Below, one piece after another: positions 15,722 through 25,100 of a DNA stretch of 64,000 nucleotides. Below the pieces are notes generated by a model. The model was not told the DNA's origin. It was given only the letters and a program-made list of their open reading frames with translations, and did no database searches. Source of the stretch: Nocardioides sp. Root1257 (GTDB taxonomy: Bacteria; Actinomycetota; Actinomycetes; Propionibacteriales; Nocardioidaceae). Numbering within the stretch: position 1 is the stretch's first letter; each line of letters starts with the position of its first letter. A program made the translations under genes and the position numbers. Location: NCBI RefSeq assembly GCF_001425175.1, contig NZ_LMDV01000013.1, positions 131,816 to 195,815 on the forward strand. The letters are read 5' to 3'.

Positions 15722-18256
15722 GATGAAGAGCTGGGTCGCGATCTCGGCGTTGGAGAGCCCTCGCGCGACCAGTCGTGCGACCTCGAGCTGCCGGTTGGTG
15801 AGGCCCGCCGGGTTCGCGCGGGTGCTCTCCCGAGGGCGCTGGGGCACGACCACGCTGCCCTCCTGGCGCAGCACGACGCGGTGCCGGTCGGCCGTGCCGA
15901 CCGCGCCGATCGAGTCGAGCAACCGGATGCCTGTGACCCGGTCCTCGGGGACCACCGAGTCGGTCCAGGCCATCGCCTCGGCGAAGGGATCGCCCAGCAG
16001 CTGCCACGCCCGCGCGGCCTCGGCGACCCTGCCTTCGTCTGCCAGGCGGTAGGGCTCGGCGACCCGGGCCAGCTGAGGCACCGGGAGGCCCAGGCGACGC
16101 AGCCACGCGCCCACGTGCCCCGCACCCCACTCGGCACCGGGACACGCGCCCAGTACGGCGAGCTGCGACACGGCGTAGTCGGACACGCGATGGTCCGTGC
16201 GTCCCGTCATCCACGCCGCCTCCGCGAGCGCCGCGAGCACGGAGAGCCGGCGGAGCGGCTCGTCGATCTGCTCCGCCAGCGACCACGCGTCATCGAGGAT
16301 GCCGAGCTCGGCATCCTCGCCACGACGCAACGGCACGAGGACACTGACCAGCCGCGGCCACAAGGTGGCGAGGGGCATCCCGTCGTCACCGATGACTGTG
16401 GCGGCATCCTCCAGCGCCGCCTCCCACCGTCCGCGCTGGAACTTGAGCCGCGCACGCACGCCGGTCTGCCAGTGGCGACAGATCGGGATGTCGCGCTGGT
16501 TGGCGAAGGGGATGGAGACCTGGAGCAGCTGCTCGGCGTCGCGGAACCGACCGTGCTCGACGTCGAGGCTGGCGACCTGCGAGTAGACCGTCGACGCCAG
16601 CTCGTCCCAGCCTCGGTCACGGGCGGTCTCGACCTGGGTCAGCAACGTGGCTCGCGCAGCCTCGTCGCCGCTCACCAGGTCGCTCACGGTCGTGACGACC
16701 TCGCTGCGCAGACCGAGCACGCCGAGGTCGCTGCGCTCGGCCACCAGACGTGCCTCCGCGGCCAGCTCGCGTGCCCGTACGAGGTCGTTGCGGAGATAGG
16801 CCAGGAAGCCTTGGGTCGCCCGCGCCGCGCCGTAGGTGGACGGCGTGGTGGCATCGAGAGCGATCCGCGCCGCCGTCTCGGAGTGGTGCTCGGCCTTCTC
16901 GCGGTGTGCGTTGTAGTACTCGAACAGCGCGACCGCGTCGTGCGCATCGGCGAGCCCCTCGTGGTTCCTCGCCTCCTCCCAGAGCCGGAAGGTCGCCCGT
17001 ACGTTCGAGATCGCCTCCGACAGTCGGCTGGTCATGTACTGCTGGTAGGCGAGCTCGAGCAGGAGACGTGCCCGTTCCTCGGGATCACGGGTCTCCAGGT
17101 GCTCCAGTGCGATCTCGAAGAAGGCAGCCGCCTCGCTGTGGGATCCGGCCGCGTTCGCGTCCTCAGCGGCCCGGCGGGCGTACGACGTCGCCCGCGCGCC
17201 GTCGCGCGCAGCGACGGCATGGTGGGTGAGGACGGCCGGATCGGCAGGATCGATCGTCTCGAGCGCGACGACGAGCCGGGCATGCAGTCGTGGTCCGCCA
17301 CCGGGCGGGATCGTGCTCTCGATCGCCTGCCGGGCGAGCTCGTGGCGGAAGACCAGACCGTCGGCGGTACGCGAGAGGAGCGACGTGTCCTGGAGACGCC
17401 GCAGGGTCGGAAGGTCGACGTCGAGGTGCGGCAGCACTCGGTTGTCGAGGTGGTCGGGGGCGGCTGCGATCAGCTGGAGGACCTCGAAGTCGTGGTCGGT
17501 GACGTCCGTCGTGTGCGCGAGCACCGCATCACGCACGGTGGCCGGCAGGGGGCGGTCGGGCTCCTTGGCGACCTCCGCGACGAAGAACGGGTTGCCTCCG
17601 GTGAGCGCGTGCACGCGCGACGCGTCCAGGTGGGTGCCGCTGACCACCTCACGGACCGCGTCCACCGAGAGAGGCGCGAGCCCGAGCTGCGTGAAGCCAT
17701 CGAGCGAGGCGAGGTCGCCCAGCAGCGGCCTCGCGGAGTGTCGCGGGCCGATCTCCCCGTCGCGGTAGGTGAGGACGAGAAGGAGCGGCATCGCTTCGAC
17801 CCGCCGTGCGAGGAAGCGGAGCACATCGACTGTCGCGGCGTCGACCCAGTGCAGATCCTCGACGATCAGCAGACTCGGCTCGCTTCGTAGGGCGTCGTAC
17901 ACTCGCTCGCACAGCTCGGCTCGCGACTCGTCCTCGCGCCGTGGGTCGCCCGCGGCACCGAGAAGCTCGAGGTCGCGGAAGGGGCCGAGCGGTCGCGGCG
18001 TGTCGAGCGGGTCGCAATGGGCGCGCAGCACGCGCACCTCGAACCCTGCCGCCGCCGTCTCCGCGATGACGGCGTCGACCAGCGACGACTTGCCGACACC
18101 GCTGTCTCCGGTGATGGCCACCCCACTGCCGTCACCGCCACGGGCGTGGCCGAGGGCTGCCCGGAGGACACCCACCTCGGCGCTGCGCTCCAAGAGCCGC
18201 ACAGCCCGAGTGTAGGTGCCCTCCTCCGTGACGCCGAGGAGATCGTCGGTCGTCAT
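15617..18256 (-). CDS. Large ATP-binding LuxR-family regulator (LAL/MalT-like)
   Basis: An 879-aa regulator. The N-terminal AAA-type ATPase has Walker A GDSGVGKSSLVDA (about residues 49-61) and Walker B LLIVEDLHWVDAATV. A long middle region of helical repeats (residues ~330-800; TPR-like) probably senses a ligand or protein. The C-terminal LuxR HTH (LTNRQLEVARLVARGLSN through SPKTADHHVSAILTKL) binds DNA. Family members are ATP-dependent transcription activators of catabolic or secondary-metabolite genes. It lies 12 bp upstream of nothing on its own strand except the DUF4242 gene, which precedes it and may be co-transcribed. Its target genes are not apparent. Confidence 0.92.
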   Translation of the reverse strand: MTTDDLLGVTEEGTYTRAVRLLERSAEVGVLRAALGHARGGDGSGVAITGDSGVGKSSLVDAVIAETAAAGFEVRVLRAHCDPLDTPRPLGPFRDLELLGAAGDPRREDESRAELCERVYDALRSEPSLLIVEDLHWVDAATVDVLRFLARRVEAMPLLLVLTYRDGEIGPRHSARPLLGDLASLDGFTQLGLAPLSVDAVREVVSGTHLDASRVHALTGGNPFFVAEVAKEPDRPLPATVRDAVLAHTTDVTDHDFEVLQLIAAAPDHLDNRVLPHLDVDLPTLRRLQDTSLLSRTADGLVFRHELARQAIESTIPPGGGPRLHARLVVALETIDPADPAVLTHHAVAARDGARATSYARRAAEDANAAGSHSEAAAFFEIALEHLETRDPEERARLLLELAYQQYMTSRLSEAISNVRATFRLWEEARNHEGLADAHDAVALFEYYNAHREKAEHHSETAARIALDATTPSTYGAARATQGFLAYLRNDLVRARELAAEARLVAERSDLGVLGLRSEVVTTVSDLVSGDEAARATLLTQVETARDRGWDELASTVYSQVASLDVEHGRFRDAEQLLQVSIPFANQRDIPICRHWQTGVRARLKFQRGRWEAALEDAATVIGDDGMPLATLWPRLVSVLVPLRRGEDAELGILDDAWSLAEQIDEPLRRLSVLAALAEAAWMTGRTDHRVSDYAVSQLAVLGACPGAEWGAGHVGAWLRRLGLPVPQLARVAEPYRLADEGRVAEAARAWQLLGDPFAEAMAWTDSVVPEDRVTGIRLLDSIGAVGTADRHRVVLRQEGSVVVPQRPRESTRANPAGLTNRQLEVARLVARGLSNAEIATQLFISPKTADHHVSAILTKLAVPNRRAVVVNSAQLGLT

Positions 18257-18268
18257 GTGGCCGTCGGC

Positions 18269-18544
18269 TCAGACGTTCGCCGTGTGCGGTCCGAACTCCG
18301 CCACGACGGGCGTGACCCTGTTCGCGGGGAAGCCGCCTCGACGGGCGTGCTCGAGGATCGCCTCCCCGTCGACGGCGTCGTGGATGCAGTAGATCCGGTC
18401 GCCAGCCACGTAGCTGACGATCCAGACGTACGGGACCCCGAGCGACTCGACGGCCGCGTTGGACGTGCGGGCGATCTCGGCCAGCTGGTCCTGGGTCAGG
18501 TCCTTCGCGTCCGGGATCTCCCGCTCGATGATGAAACGCTGCAT
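18269..18544 (-). CDS. DUF4242 protein (SCO4226-like, nickel-binding family)
   Basis: A 91-aa protein from ATG 18544, chosen because AAGGAGT lies 4-5 nt upstream. The fold signature is clear: MQRFIIEREIPDAKDL, then VPYVWIVSYVAGDRIYCIHDAVDGEAIL and a closing FPANRVTPVVAE. DUF4242 proteins are small ferredoxin-like dimers; Streptomyces SCO4226 binds nickel, but metal binding has not been shown for most members. It ends 12 bp before the LuxR/ATPase regulator, which suggests one transcript and perhaps a ligand-binding partner role (inference). Confidence 0.85.
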   Translation of the reverse strand: MQRFIIEREIPDAKDLTQDQLAEIARTSNAAVESLGVPYVWIVSYVAGDRIYCIHDAVDGEAILEHARRGGFPANRVTPVVAEFGPHTANV

Positions 18545-18560
18545 TGCTACTCCTTGTGTC

Positions 18561-18586
18561 GTCCCGGGGCCTCGTGCCGCCGGGAC
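18561..18586 (-). terminator. Short GC hairpin before the DUF4242 gene
   Basis: GTCCCGG (18561-18567) pairs with CCGGGAC (18580-18586). It lies between the DUF1345 gene and DUF4242 in a 159-bp spacer and could terminate the upstream unit. There is no U run. Confidence 0.4.
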
Positions 18587-18703
18587 CTCAACACTCGCGC
18601 CGTCGCATCCGCGGCACATGGGGAGTTGCCACCCATTTGTGTCGCACGAACCCACGCGGATGTCGGGCCGGGTACCTGTCGACGGTGTTGGGAGATGTCT
18701 CCG

Positions 18704-19402
18704 CTAGCCGAGGATGTTGACGGCTCGCGCGACGATCATGACGGCAATCACCAACGAGATCGAGGCTTGGAGGAGCATCAGCATCTTTGCCCAGCGGGTC
18801 AGCGGCATCGTGTCCGTGGGACTGAGTGCGGCTGAGTTGGTGAACGCGAGATACAGGTAGTCCGGGTACTGCGGCCACCAGCTCGGCGGGGCCAGGTCGG
18901 GTGCGGCGTTCTCCGGGAACGCGAAGACCGCGGCGAGCGGCCTGCCCGACGCGCGAGCGGCCGGGCCGCCCCGGTCGAGCAACCAGAACCACAGGCTGAA
19001 CGCGATCACATTCGTCACCCAGAGCGCCGCTCCCGTCGCCAGGAGTACCGGGCCGTTGTCACGGTCCGACCCATCGAGAATGCCTCGAACGAGCTCCGCG
19101 ACCCCGGCGAGGTTGTCCACGGTCATGACAACCACCAGAGCGATCGTGAGCCTCATGAGGGTCGGGGAACGCCGGTCGATGCGACCTGGATCGCCGACCA
19201 CGAGTACCGCGAGGAGAAGCACCTCCACCGACGGGAAGAGCACCGACGGGGACAGCACATGACGATCGGGGAGTGAGAGCTGCAGAGCAACGGACACCAG
19301 GACTGCACCGGCCATCGGCCACCGAGGCTCGCCCAGGCCGCCTCGAGCTCGGCGACCGGCGGCAGCGTCCGGTCCGTCCTCCTCAGGCTGGGACGACGTC
19401 AT
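18704..19402 (-). CDS. DUF1345-like membrane protein
   Basis: A 232-aa integral membrane protein from ATG 19402. About six hydrophobic segments are present (WPMAGAVLVSVALQL, SVLFPSVEVLLLAVLVV, LTIALVVVMTVDNLAG, WVTNVIAFSLWFWLL, YLYLAFTNSAA, LLQASISLVIAVMIVA). The block YLAFTNSAALSPTDTMPLTRWAK is characteristic: it looks like a two-TM channel pore region followed by a re-entrant loop, as in DUF1345. Function is unproven. It is the last gene of a three-gene unit that starts at 20066, with 11 bp to the gene before it. Confidence 0.8.
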   Translation of the reverse strand: MTSSQPEEDGPDAAAGRRARGGLGEPRWPMAGAVLVSVALQLSLPDRHVLSPSVLFPSVEVLLLAVLVVGDPGRIDRRSPTLMRLTIALVVVMTVDNLAGVAELVRGILDGSDRDNGPVLLATGAALWVTNVIAFSLWFWLLDRGGPAARASGRPLAAVFAFPENAAPDLAPPSWWPQYPDYLYLAFTNSAALSPTDTMPLTRWAKMLMLLQASISLVIAVMIVARAVNILG

Positions 19403-19413
19403 GCCTGCGACCG

Positions 19414-19902
19414 TCAGGTGGGTGAGACGGCCGCGCGGACCTGGTCGAGCATGTGCTGCTCCCCCTCGCTCACTTGCTTCGCACCGAACCCCAGGAAGCC
19501 TCCCTCCTTCGCAGCGTCGGCGGCGGCCTGCGCCGATTCGACCAGCCACTGCCCGAAGGCGGTCGTCTCGTCAGGGGTCGCCCGCGCAGCAACGATCGCC
19601 CGGACCTCCCTGAGCTCGACCAGGACCTGATCACCCGCCGGGGCGGTTCCTGGCGAGGTCGGGCGGTACCCCTTGAGCGGATTCCTCTTCTGCTGGACCG
19701 CTGCCTGGATGTCGAGCGCAGCTTCGGCGACCAGCTGCTCGCGACTGGACGGGTTGGTGGCGGACCTGATCATCGCCATCGACTCTTTCGCGACCTCGAT
19801 CGGACCGCCTGGATCGGCAAGCGCGACAGCAAGTCCGGCCACCAACGGTGCTCGGACGATCCGGGTCCACTCCTCCTCGGAGAAGTCCTCCTTGGTCGTC
19901 AC
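19414..19902 (-). CDS. Conserved hypothetical protein with KEGGFLGFGAKQVS motif
   Basis: A 162-aa soluble helical protein. The sequence KEGGFLGFGAKQVSEGE near the C-terminus is a recognisable conserved block found in actinobacterial and cyanobacterial hypothetical proteins. No catalytic residues or membrane segments are seen. It lies 8 bp after a 51-aa membrane peptide gene and 11 bp before the DUF1345 gene, so the three are one transcript and may form a membrane complex. I cannot name a function. Confidence 0.75.
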   Translation of the reverse strand: MTTKEDFSEEEWTRIVRAPLVAGLAVALADPGGPIEVAKESMAMIRSATNPSSREQLVAEAALDIQAAVQQKRNPLKGYRPTSPGTAPAGDQVLVELREVRAIVAARATPDETTAFGQWLVESAQAAADAAKEGGFLGFGAKQVSEGEQHMLDQVRAAVSPT

Positions 19903-19910
19903 GAGCTACG

Positions 19911-20066
19911 TCAGTCCGTTGCGTAGGTGAACCAGGTGATGAACATGAACAGCCCGATGATTCCCGCGCCCAGCAGCACCGCGCCCAGAAACGCGATGGT
20001 CGAGGCCCACCGCTCGTCGTACGCCCGTGTCGGCTCGCTGCGGTGATCCGGCATCTGACTTGCCAT
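19911..20066 (-). CDS. 51-aa single-pass membrane protein
   Basis: Translation from the ATG at 20066 gives MASQMPDHRSEPTRAY then DERW, a single 22-residue hydrophobic helix (STIAFLGAVLLGAGIIGLFM) and the end FITWFTYATD, 51 residues in total. It is too short for most gene finders. Gene reality is supported by its amphipathic-then-hydrophobic layout and by tight spacing (8 bp) to the next gene on the same strand. It is likely a small membrane partner of the DUF1345 protein encoded two genes downstream (inference). Confidence 0.65.
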   Translation of the reverse strand: MASQMPDHRSEPTRAYDERWASTIAFLGAVLLGAGIIGLFMFITWFTYATD

Positions 20067-20148
20067 GGTGTCCGTCCGTCCCGCGGGCGGGGGTACCCGC
20101 TGCTTCCTTGGTACTCCTCATCGGCGTACGTCGCTACCCCCATGCTCG

Positions 20149-21351
20149 CTACAGCGACGGCTCGGCACCGGCAGGTGGTGCTTCGTCAGGATCGCGGGCG
20201 CGCACGGGGCGGTTGAGCGCAACCGCCAGTCCAGGAAAGACCATCACGGAGAGCACGCCCGCCCCGACGAGTGCAGCGGCGTTCTCCGGCAGCATGTGGC
20301 CGGTGTCCAGCCCGATTGCGGACAGCGCGACGAGCAGGGGCAGCGACGTCGCGGTCAGCAGCATCAGCTGCACCCGTTGACGCAGCACTAGGTCGCGGCG
20401 GTAGAGGAAGAGCGAGGGAAGACCGCGCACCGCGAGCAGCAGCACGAAGAATCCGACCAGCCGGGCCGGCGCCTCCTTGATCGAGTCGAGATCGAGACCC
20501 ATACCTGAGGAGACGAAGAAGACCGGGATGAAGAACCCGTAGCCCACCGCGTCCAGCTTGTCCTCGAGGGCCTCGACGTCTCCAGGCGCCCAACGACGCA
20601 GGACGACGCCCGCGAGGAACGCACCGAGGACCACGTCCAGCCCCACGTCGCTCGCGAAGACCAGCAGGCCGAACAACAGCATCACGGTCAGGCGCAGCGT
20701 CGTCTGCGACGTCGCGTTCTCGCCCCTGCGGGAGATCGCCTCGAACCGATCGAGGCGGGCCAGCCGCGGCAACCAGGTCAGGCCCAGCGCCAGCACGCAC
20801 ATCGCCACGAGCGAGACCAGGCCGAACAGGCGGCCACGTGAGCCGAGAAAGACAGCGATGCCGACGATCGGGAAGAACTCACCGACTGCCCCGGCGGGCA
20901 GCACGAACCGCGCCAGAGGGCCGGCCGACATGTCGTTGTCACGCAAGATCGGCAACAGGGTTCCGAGCGCCGTCGCGGTCAGCGCAAGCGCGACGGGGAC
21001 GAAGGCGTGGACGATGTCGGCCGCCGCGAGCGCGCCGGTGACAACGACCGAGAGCACAGCGCTGACGAACCAGCCGGCCACGGCCAGCCGGCCGGAGCGT
21101 TCACCGAAGTGGTCGAGCTCCAGCTCGTAGCCGGCGAGGAGGAACAGGAAGCCCAGACCCACGTTGGCGACCAGCGCGATAGCGTCCGGCTCCGCCAGCC
21201 CCGCAACCTCGGGACCGACCAGCACTCCGCCGACGATCAACACCACCACCTGGGGAACCCGAAAGCGGGCGAGGAGCGCGCACACGAACGGTGCCGCCGC
21301 GGAGACGATCGACACGACCAGCAGCGCGCGCAGGCCAGTGTCGAGATCCAC
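20149..21351 (-). CDS. Cation:proton antiporter, CPA2/Kef family
   Basis: A membrane protein of about 400 aa with 11-13 hydrophobic helices. The start is set at GTG 21351 (or the adjacent GTG 21354) because GGGAGG lies just upstream; the longer open frame has no membrane or signal features. CPA2 hallmarks include FLFLLAGYELELD, LPILRDNDMSAG, VVLGAFLAGVVLRRW and FFIPVFFVSSGMGLDL. It exchanges Na+ or K+ for H+ across the membrane. It lacks the C-terminal TrkA-N (RCK) domain found in many Kef proteins, so gating may be independent of NAD(H). It stands apart from its neighbours. Confidence 0.88.
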   Translation of the reverse strand: MDLDTGLRALLVVSIVSAAAPFVCALLARFRVPQVVVLIVGGVLVGPEVAGLAEPDAIALVANVGLGFLFLLAGYELELDHFGERSGRLAVAGWFVSAVLSVVVTGALAAADIVHAFVPVALALTATALGTLLPILRDNDMSAGPLARFVLPAGAVGEFFPIVGIAVFLGSRGRLFGLVSLVAMCVLALGLTWLPRLARLDRFEAISRRGENATSQTTLRLTVMLLFGLLVFASDVGLDVVLGAFLAGVVLRRWAPGDVEALEDKLDAVGYGFFIPVFFVSSGMGLDLDSIKEAPARLVGFFVLLLAVRGLPSLFLYRRDLVLRQRVQLMLLTATSLPLLVALSAIGLDTGHMLPENAAALVGAGVLSVMVFPGLAVALNRPVRARDPDEAPPAGAEPSL

Positions 21352-21596
21352 CACCCACCTCCCTGCCAGGCACCGGTCACCATGCTGTCGGGTGCGTGAC
21401 CTCGTGCCAACCCGTCGGACGTTGCCGGTCGCTGCTTGTCGCCCGTGTGTACGGAGTGCCATGGTCGAAATGCGCCGGAGCGACGGGCGCGACACCGCGA
21501 GGAGGTCAACGTGGCTCTCACAGACCGATACCAGCCCGGGGACGAGCGGGCGGCCGGGTGCCGTCCCGGACGAACGAGCAGCACCCTGACCCGTGA

Positions 21597-21612
21597 TCGA
21601 ACACATGTTCTA
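21597..21612 (+). promoter_or_regulatory. Putative LexA (SOS) box TCGAAC-N4-GTTCTA
   Basis: TCGAACACATGTTCTA matches the actinobacterial/mycobacterial LexA consensus TCGAAC(N4)GTTCGA at 11 of 12 fixed positions. It lies 50 bp before ATG 21662. The 310-bp stretch 21352-21661 around it contains no other convincing gene. Confidence 0.6.
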
Positions 21613-21661
21613 ATCTGGACCTGTGAGGGCGGGTGACGGATCAGGGCAGCGAGGCCACACG

Positions 21662-21856
21662 ATGCCCCGCCATGTGTGGGTCAACGTGACCGGCAGCCCG
21701 GCGTACCGGTACGCCGGGGTGCTGATCGACTGGCGGGTCGACAGCCGCGGGAGCTGGGAGGCGCTGGTGGTCTGGGTGGACGGCGGCGGCAACCTGAAAG
21801 CGCACGCGCACCTGGGGTGGGTGGCGGCGGCGCACGTGCGACCTGCCGACTTATGA
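21662..21856 (+). CDS. Small hypothetical protein, candidate SOS-regulated gene
   Basis: A 64-aa protein from ATG 21662 (GAGG ribosome binding site 7 nt upstream). It contains the pattern VWVNVTGSPAYRYAGVLIDWR, then WEALVVWVDGGGNLK and HLGWVAAAHVRPAD, which folds as a short beta barrel-like sheet. Similar small proteins with a W-x-A-V-V-W-V core occur in actinobacterial genomes near DNA-repair polymerase genes, but no such gene is here. The LexA-like box 50 bp upstream is the main functional clue. An upstream GTG at 21623 could extend the frame by 13 residues. Confidence 0.55.
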   Translation: MPRHVWVNVTGSPAYRYAGVLIDWRVDSRGSWEALVVWVDGGGNLKAHAHLGWVAAAHVRPADL

Positions 21857-21982
21857 CAAGACTTGCGCCAGAACCTTCCCGAGCGGCAGATCAACGCGCT
21901 AATCTGCGGCTCGTTCGACCTGAGGCAGCCAGCCCCCTTCCGCGCCGCCAATGGGTCCCCCCTCCTGGCCCAAGGACGTTGC

Positions 21983-22189
21983 ATGCTCGCGGAGAACCAC
22001 ATCTTCAACCTGAACACGGCCCTGCCCCTCACGCTGATGGACAAGCTCCTGACAGCGGTCGAGCACGTCCTCACCGAGGAGGGCGCGACCCACATCTGGG
22101 TCGACGGCGCCAGGAGCGACACCCTCGCGGTCCACGCCCGGATCGGGTCGTCCGAGCCGGTCGAGGCTCCGCTCAGCGCTCGCGTGTGA
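21983..22189 (+). CDS. Small hypothetical protein
   Basis: A 68-aa protein from ATG 21983, with AAGGA about 8 nt upstream. It reads as one long helix plus short strands (ALPLTLMDKLLTAVEHVLTEEG, THIWVDGARSDTLAVHAR). Codon usage is G/C-rich at third positions as in real genes nearby. It ends 11 bp before the convergent stop of the 1,132-aa secreted protein. I do not recognise a family; the gene call itself is uncertain. Confidence 0.4.
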   Translation: MLAENHIFNLNTALPLTLMDKLLTAVEHVLTEEGATHIWVDGARSDTLAVHARIGSSEPVEAPLSARV

Positions 22190-22199
22190 CTTCCACCCG

Positions 22200-25100
22200 C
22201 TAGCGGCGCAGGCGGACCGTCCGGACCTGGTCGTCGATCCGCAGCTGCGCGCGCCGCAGGCCGTGGGCACGCAGGGTCTGGTGGCCGCGTCGGGTGGTCC
22301 GGAGCACCACCTGACCCGCGCTGTCCGCGGCGACGGCGTACGTCGCGGTCGCGAGCACCGTGCCCTTCCGCAGCACCCGGCCGGCGACACGCTGGCTGCG
22401 CAGCGCGACCAGGCTGACGGTGCCCGTGCACCGCGTCCCACCGTCGCCGCACACGACGGCTGCGGAGATGCGGCCACGGGCGAGGACGGTGACCGCACTC
22501 GAGGCAAGGCGAGCGACGGACTGCTGGGCCGCGGGCGCGGCGACAGCGACCGGAGGCACCGGCGCCGCTGTGCTGTCCGCGCCGCCCACGGTCCGGGTGT
22601 CGAGGCACTCGAGCGTGAGGTCGGCCGACAGCGGCGCGCCGGTTGGGTTGAAGAGCCGCGTGGCGCGGGTCTTGGCGCGCGGGTCGGCGCCGGTGAGGAC
22701 CAGGCCGTCGTCGAGCGACCAGCCGCCCACGATCCCGCGCGCCAGGTCACCGCACGTCGTCTGGAGCTCGGCCACCTGCCCGGCCGCCACGGTCACGTGC
22801 TGGTCGACCTGGGTCAGGGCGAGGCGGTGGTCGTGGCCGTCGACGGTCGCGACCCGGTGGGCGAGGCAGCGAGCGGAGAACGTGCCGGTCGTCGCGCCGT
22901 GGGGCACGACCTCGAAGACCCAGGACGAGCCGTCCGGCGCGCTGCGGCGTACGACGGCGTCGCCGTCGAGCTCGAAGCCGGGTGCGACCGGCGACCGGCC
23001 GTCCGCGCAGGCGACGGTGACCGTGGTCGGGCCGGAGAGGGTCCGGGTCACGGGCGAGGCCTGGTCGAGCACCAGCGCGTGTCGGTGGCCGTCGACGGTG
23101 GAGGTCTCGCGCTGGACGCAGTCGGCGAAGACCTTGCCCTGCGCACGCCCGGTGGCGTGGTTGGTCATCGTCACGGTCCACGTGTCGAGCGCGGTCGAGC
23201 GCGACTCGAGGACGCGTACGTCGGCGAGCGTGCCGGTGCCCTGGTCGACGGCGTCGACCCGGCCGGAGCCGTCGCTGGCGACGTAGCCGCTCGGGCAGCC
23301 GACCGAGATCGTGCGGGTCTCCCCCGCCGACAGGTCGGCCTGGGTCTCCACCCGCTGCTCGTCGACCTGGTGCTGGACGGCCGGGCCGAGGACGTCGGGG
23401 GCCTCGGGCGAGGGCGACACGGTCAGCGGGACCTGAGCGGTCGCGACCGCGAAGTCGGAGGAGTCCGGGACGAACCGCACGTGGAGCACGTGATCGCCGA
23501 TCGCCGGCTTCCGTCCGGTGGCCGGACCGGTCTCGTCGTCGAGGATGTAGGTGAAGGTGCCCGGCTGGTCGGCCGTGGCGCCGAGCTGGTCGGCGCCCAG
23601 CGCCGTGCCGTCGGTGATGTCGGCCGGCGCGGCCCAGGTCAGGGTCGGCGCTGCCTTCGCCACGTGGATCGACACGGTGCGTGTCACGGGACCGTAGCGG
23701 CCGGCGAAGTTGGCGAACGGGGTCCAGGTCGCCGTGAGGACGTGGTCGCCCGCGCCGAGGACGGCGCCGTAGGCGGGGAGGCCGCTGCCGTAGGTGTAGA
23801 CGATGTCGCCCATCGCCGGGGTGCCGTAGGGGAACGCCGAGGTGTTGAGGACCGCCTCCAGCTGGGCGGCGCCGAGGGCGGTGCCGTACGTGATGTCTGC
23901 GGGCGACGACCAGGCCAGGCTCGGCACCGCCTTGGCGACGTTGAAGCTGACCGACTTGGTCGAGGCGTTGAAGTTGGCCGCCGTGGCGACGGACACGCTC
24001 ACCGTGCAGGTGCCGGTGCCGGCGAGGGTGACGGCACCGGAGCTGCTGACGGTGCAGACGCTCGCAGTGCTGGTCGAGTACTGGCGGGTCGCTGGCGAGG
24101 TTGCCGAGGCGGTGATCTGCGGGACGCCGGTGCCGTAGGTGGTGTCGGCGACCGGGTTGACCGAGAGGCCGGCGTCGGCCCGGGTGACGGTCTGGCTGAG
24201 GTTCGCAGAGGCCGTCGTGTAGTCGGCGCTGTCCGTCGGAGTCAGCGTCGCAGTGATCAGGTAGGTGCCGGCGTTCAGCACGGTGCTCGCGCTGACCGGC
24301 GTGCCGCTGATCGTGTAGGTGATCGTGCCCGGCACCGAGCCGGTGGCGTTGAGGACCGAGGCCAGCGTCGTGCCGTAGGTGATCTGCGAGGCCGACGTGT
24401 AGCTGACCGACGGCGTGGCCTTCCCGACCGCGACCGTCCAGCTGCCCTGCGGGGCCGCCGTGTAGGAGCCGCTGGCCGCCTGGTTGGCGAGGAGCACGCA
24501 GCTGCCGGCGCCGGTCAGCGTGACGGTCGCGGACACCGTCGTGGTGCCCGACGGGCTCGCGACGGTGCACGGGCTGCCCGCCTGGGCGTTGATGGCCACC
24601 TGGCCACCGCCCGACGTCCCGACGGCCGTGACGGCGAACGGGGCGTTGCCGTAGGTCTTGGACGACGGCGGGCTCGAGAACGAGACCGACTGGGTCGTCT
24701 GGATCCCGGTGATGTTCCGGGTCACGGTGGCGGACTTCCAGTTGGTGCCCGTGGTGCCGGTCGGGTTGAACGTGGCGGTGACCTGGGTCGTGCCGACGGG
24801 GATCGCGGCGTTGCTGTTGATCGGATTGGCGTTGCCGTCGCTATAGGTCCAGGTGCCGGCCAGCCCTGCCGGGGTGACCGACGCGTTCATGACCGAGGCC
24901 CAGGTGGTGCCGGCGTTGTACTGGCCGGCCGGATTCCAGATCGCCGTCGGCGTGCCCTTGGCGACGTTGATGGTGATGGCCTGCGTCGTGGTCTGCCCGC
25001 CCGGGTTGGTGGCCGAGCAGGAGCCGGTGGTCCCGGGCGCCGAGATGATGGTGCCGGCAGCCGGCGTGCAGGTGGCTGAGTAGGTGCCGTAGGTGCTGTC

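Noticed and set aside
21511..21636. 41-codon frame from GTG 21511 with a strong GAGGAGG site
   Set aside because: The ribosome binding site is good but the peptide resembles nothing known, is rich in Arg/Gly, runs across the LexA box, and has no further support. Not called as a gene.
22263..25079. 938-codon plus-strand open frame opposite the secreted repeat protein
   Set aside because: Same cause. Its translation is Arg/Gly/Val-rich and lacks a ribosome binding site, whereas the minus strand gives a signal peptide and repeated domains.
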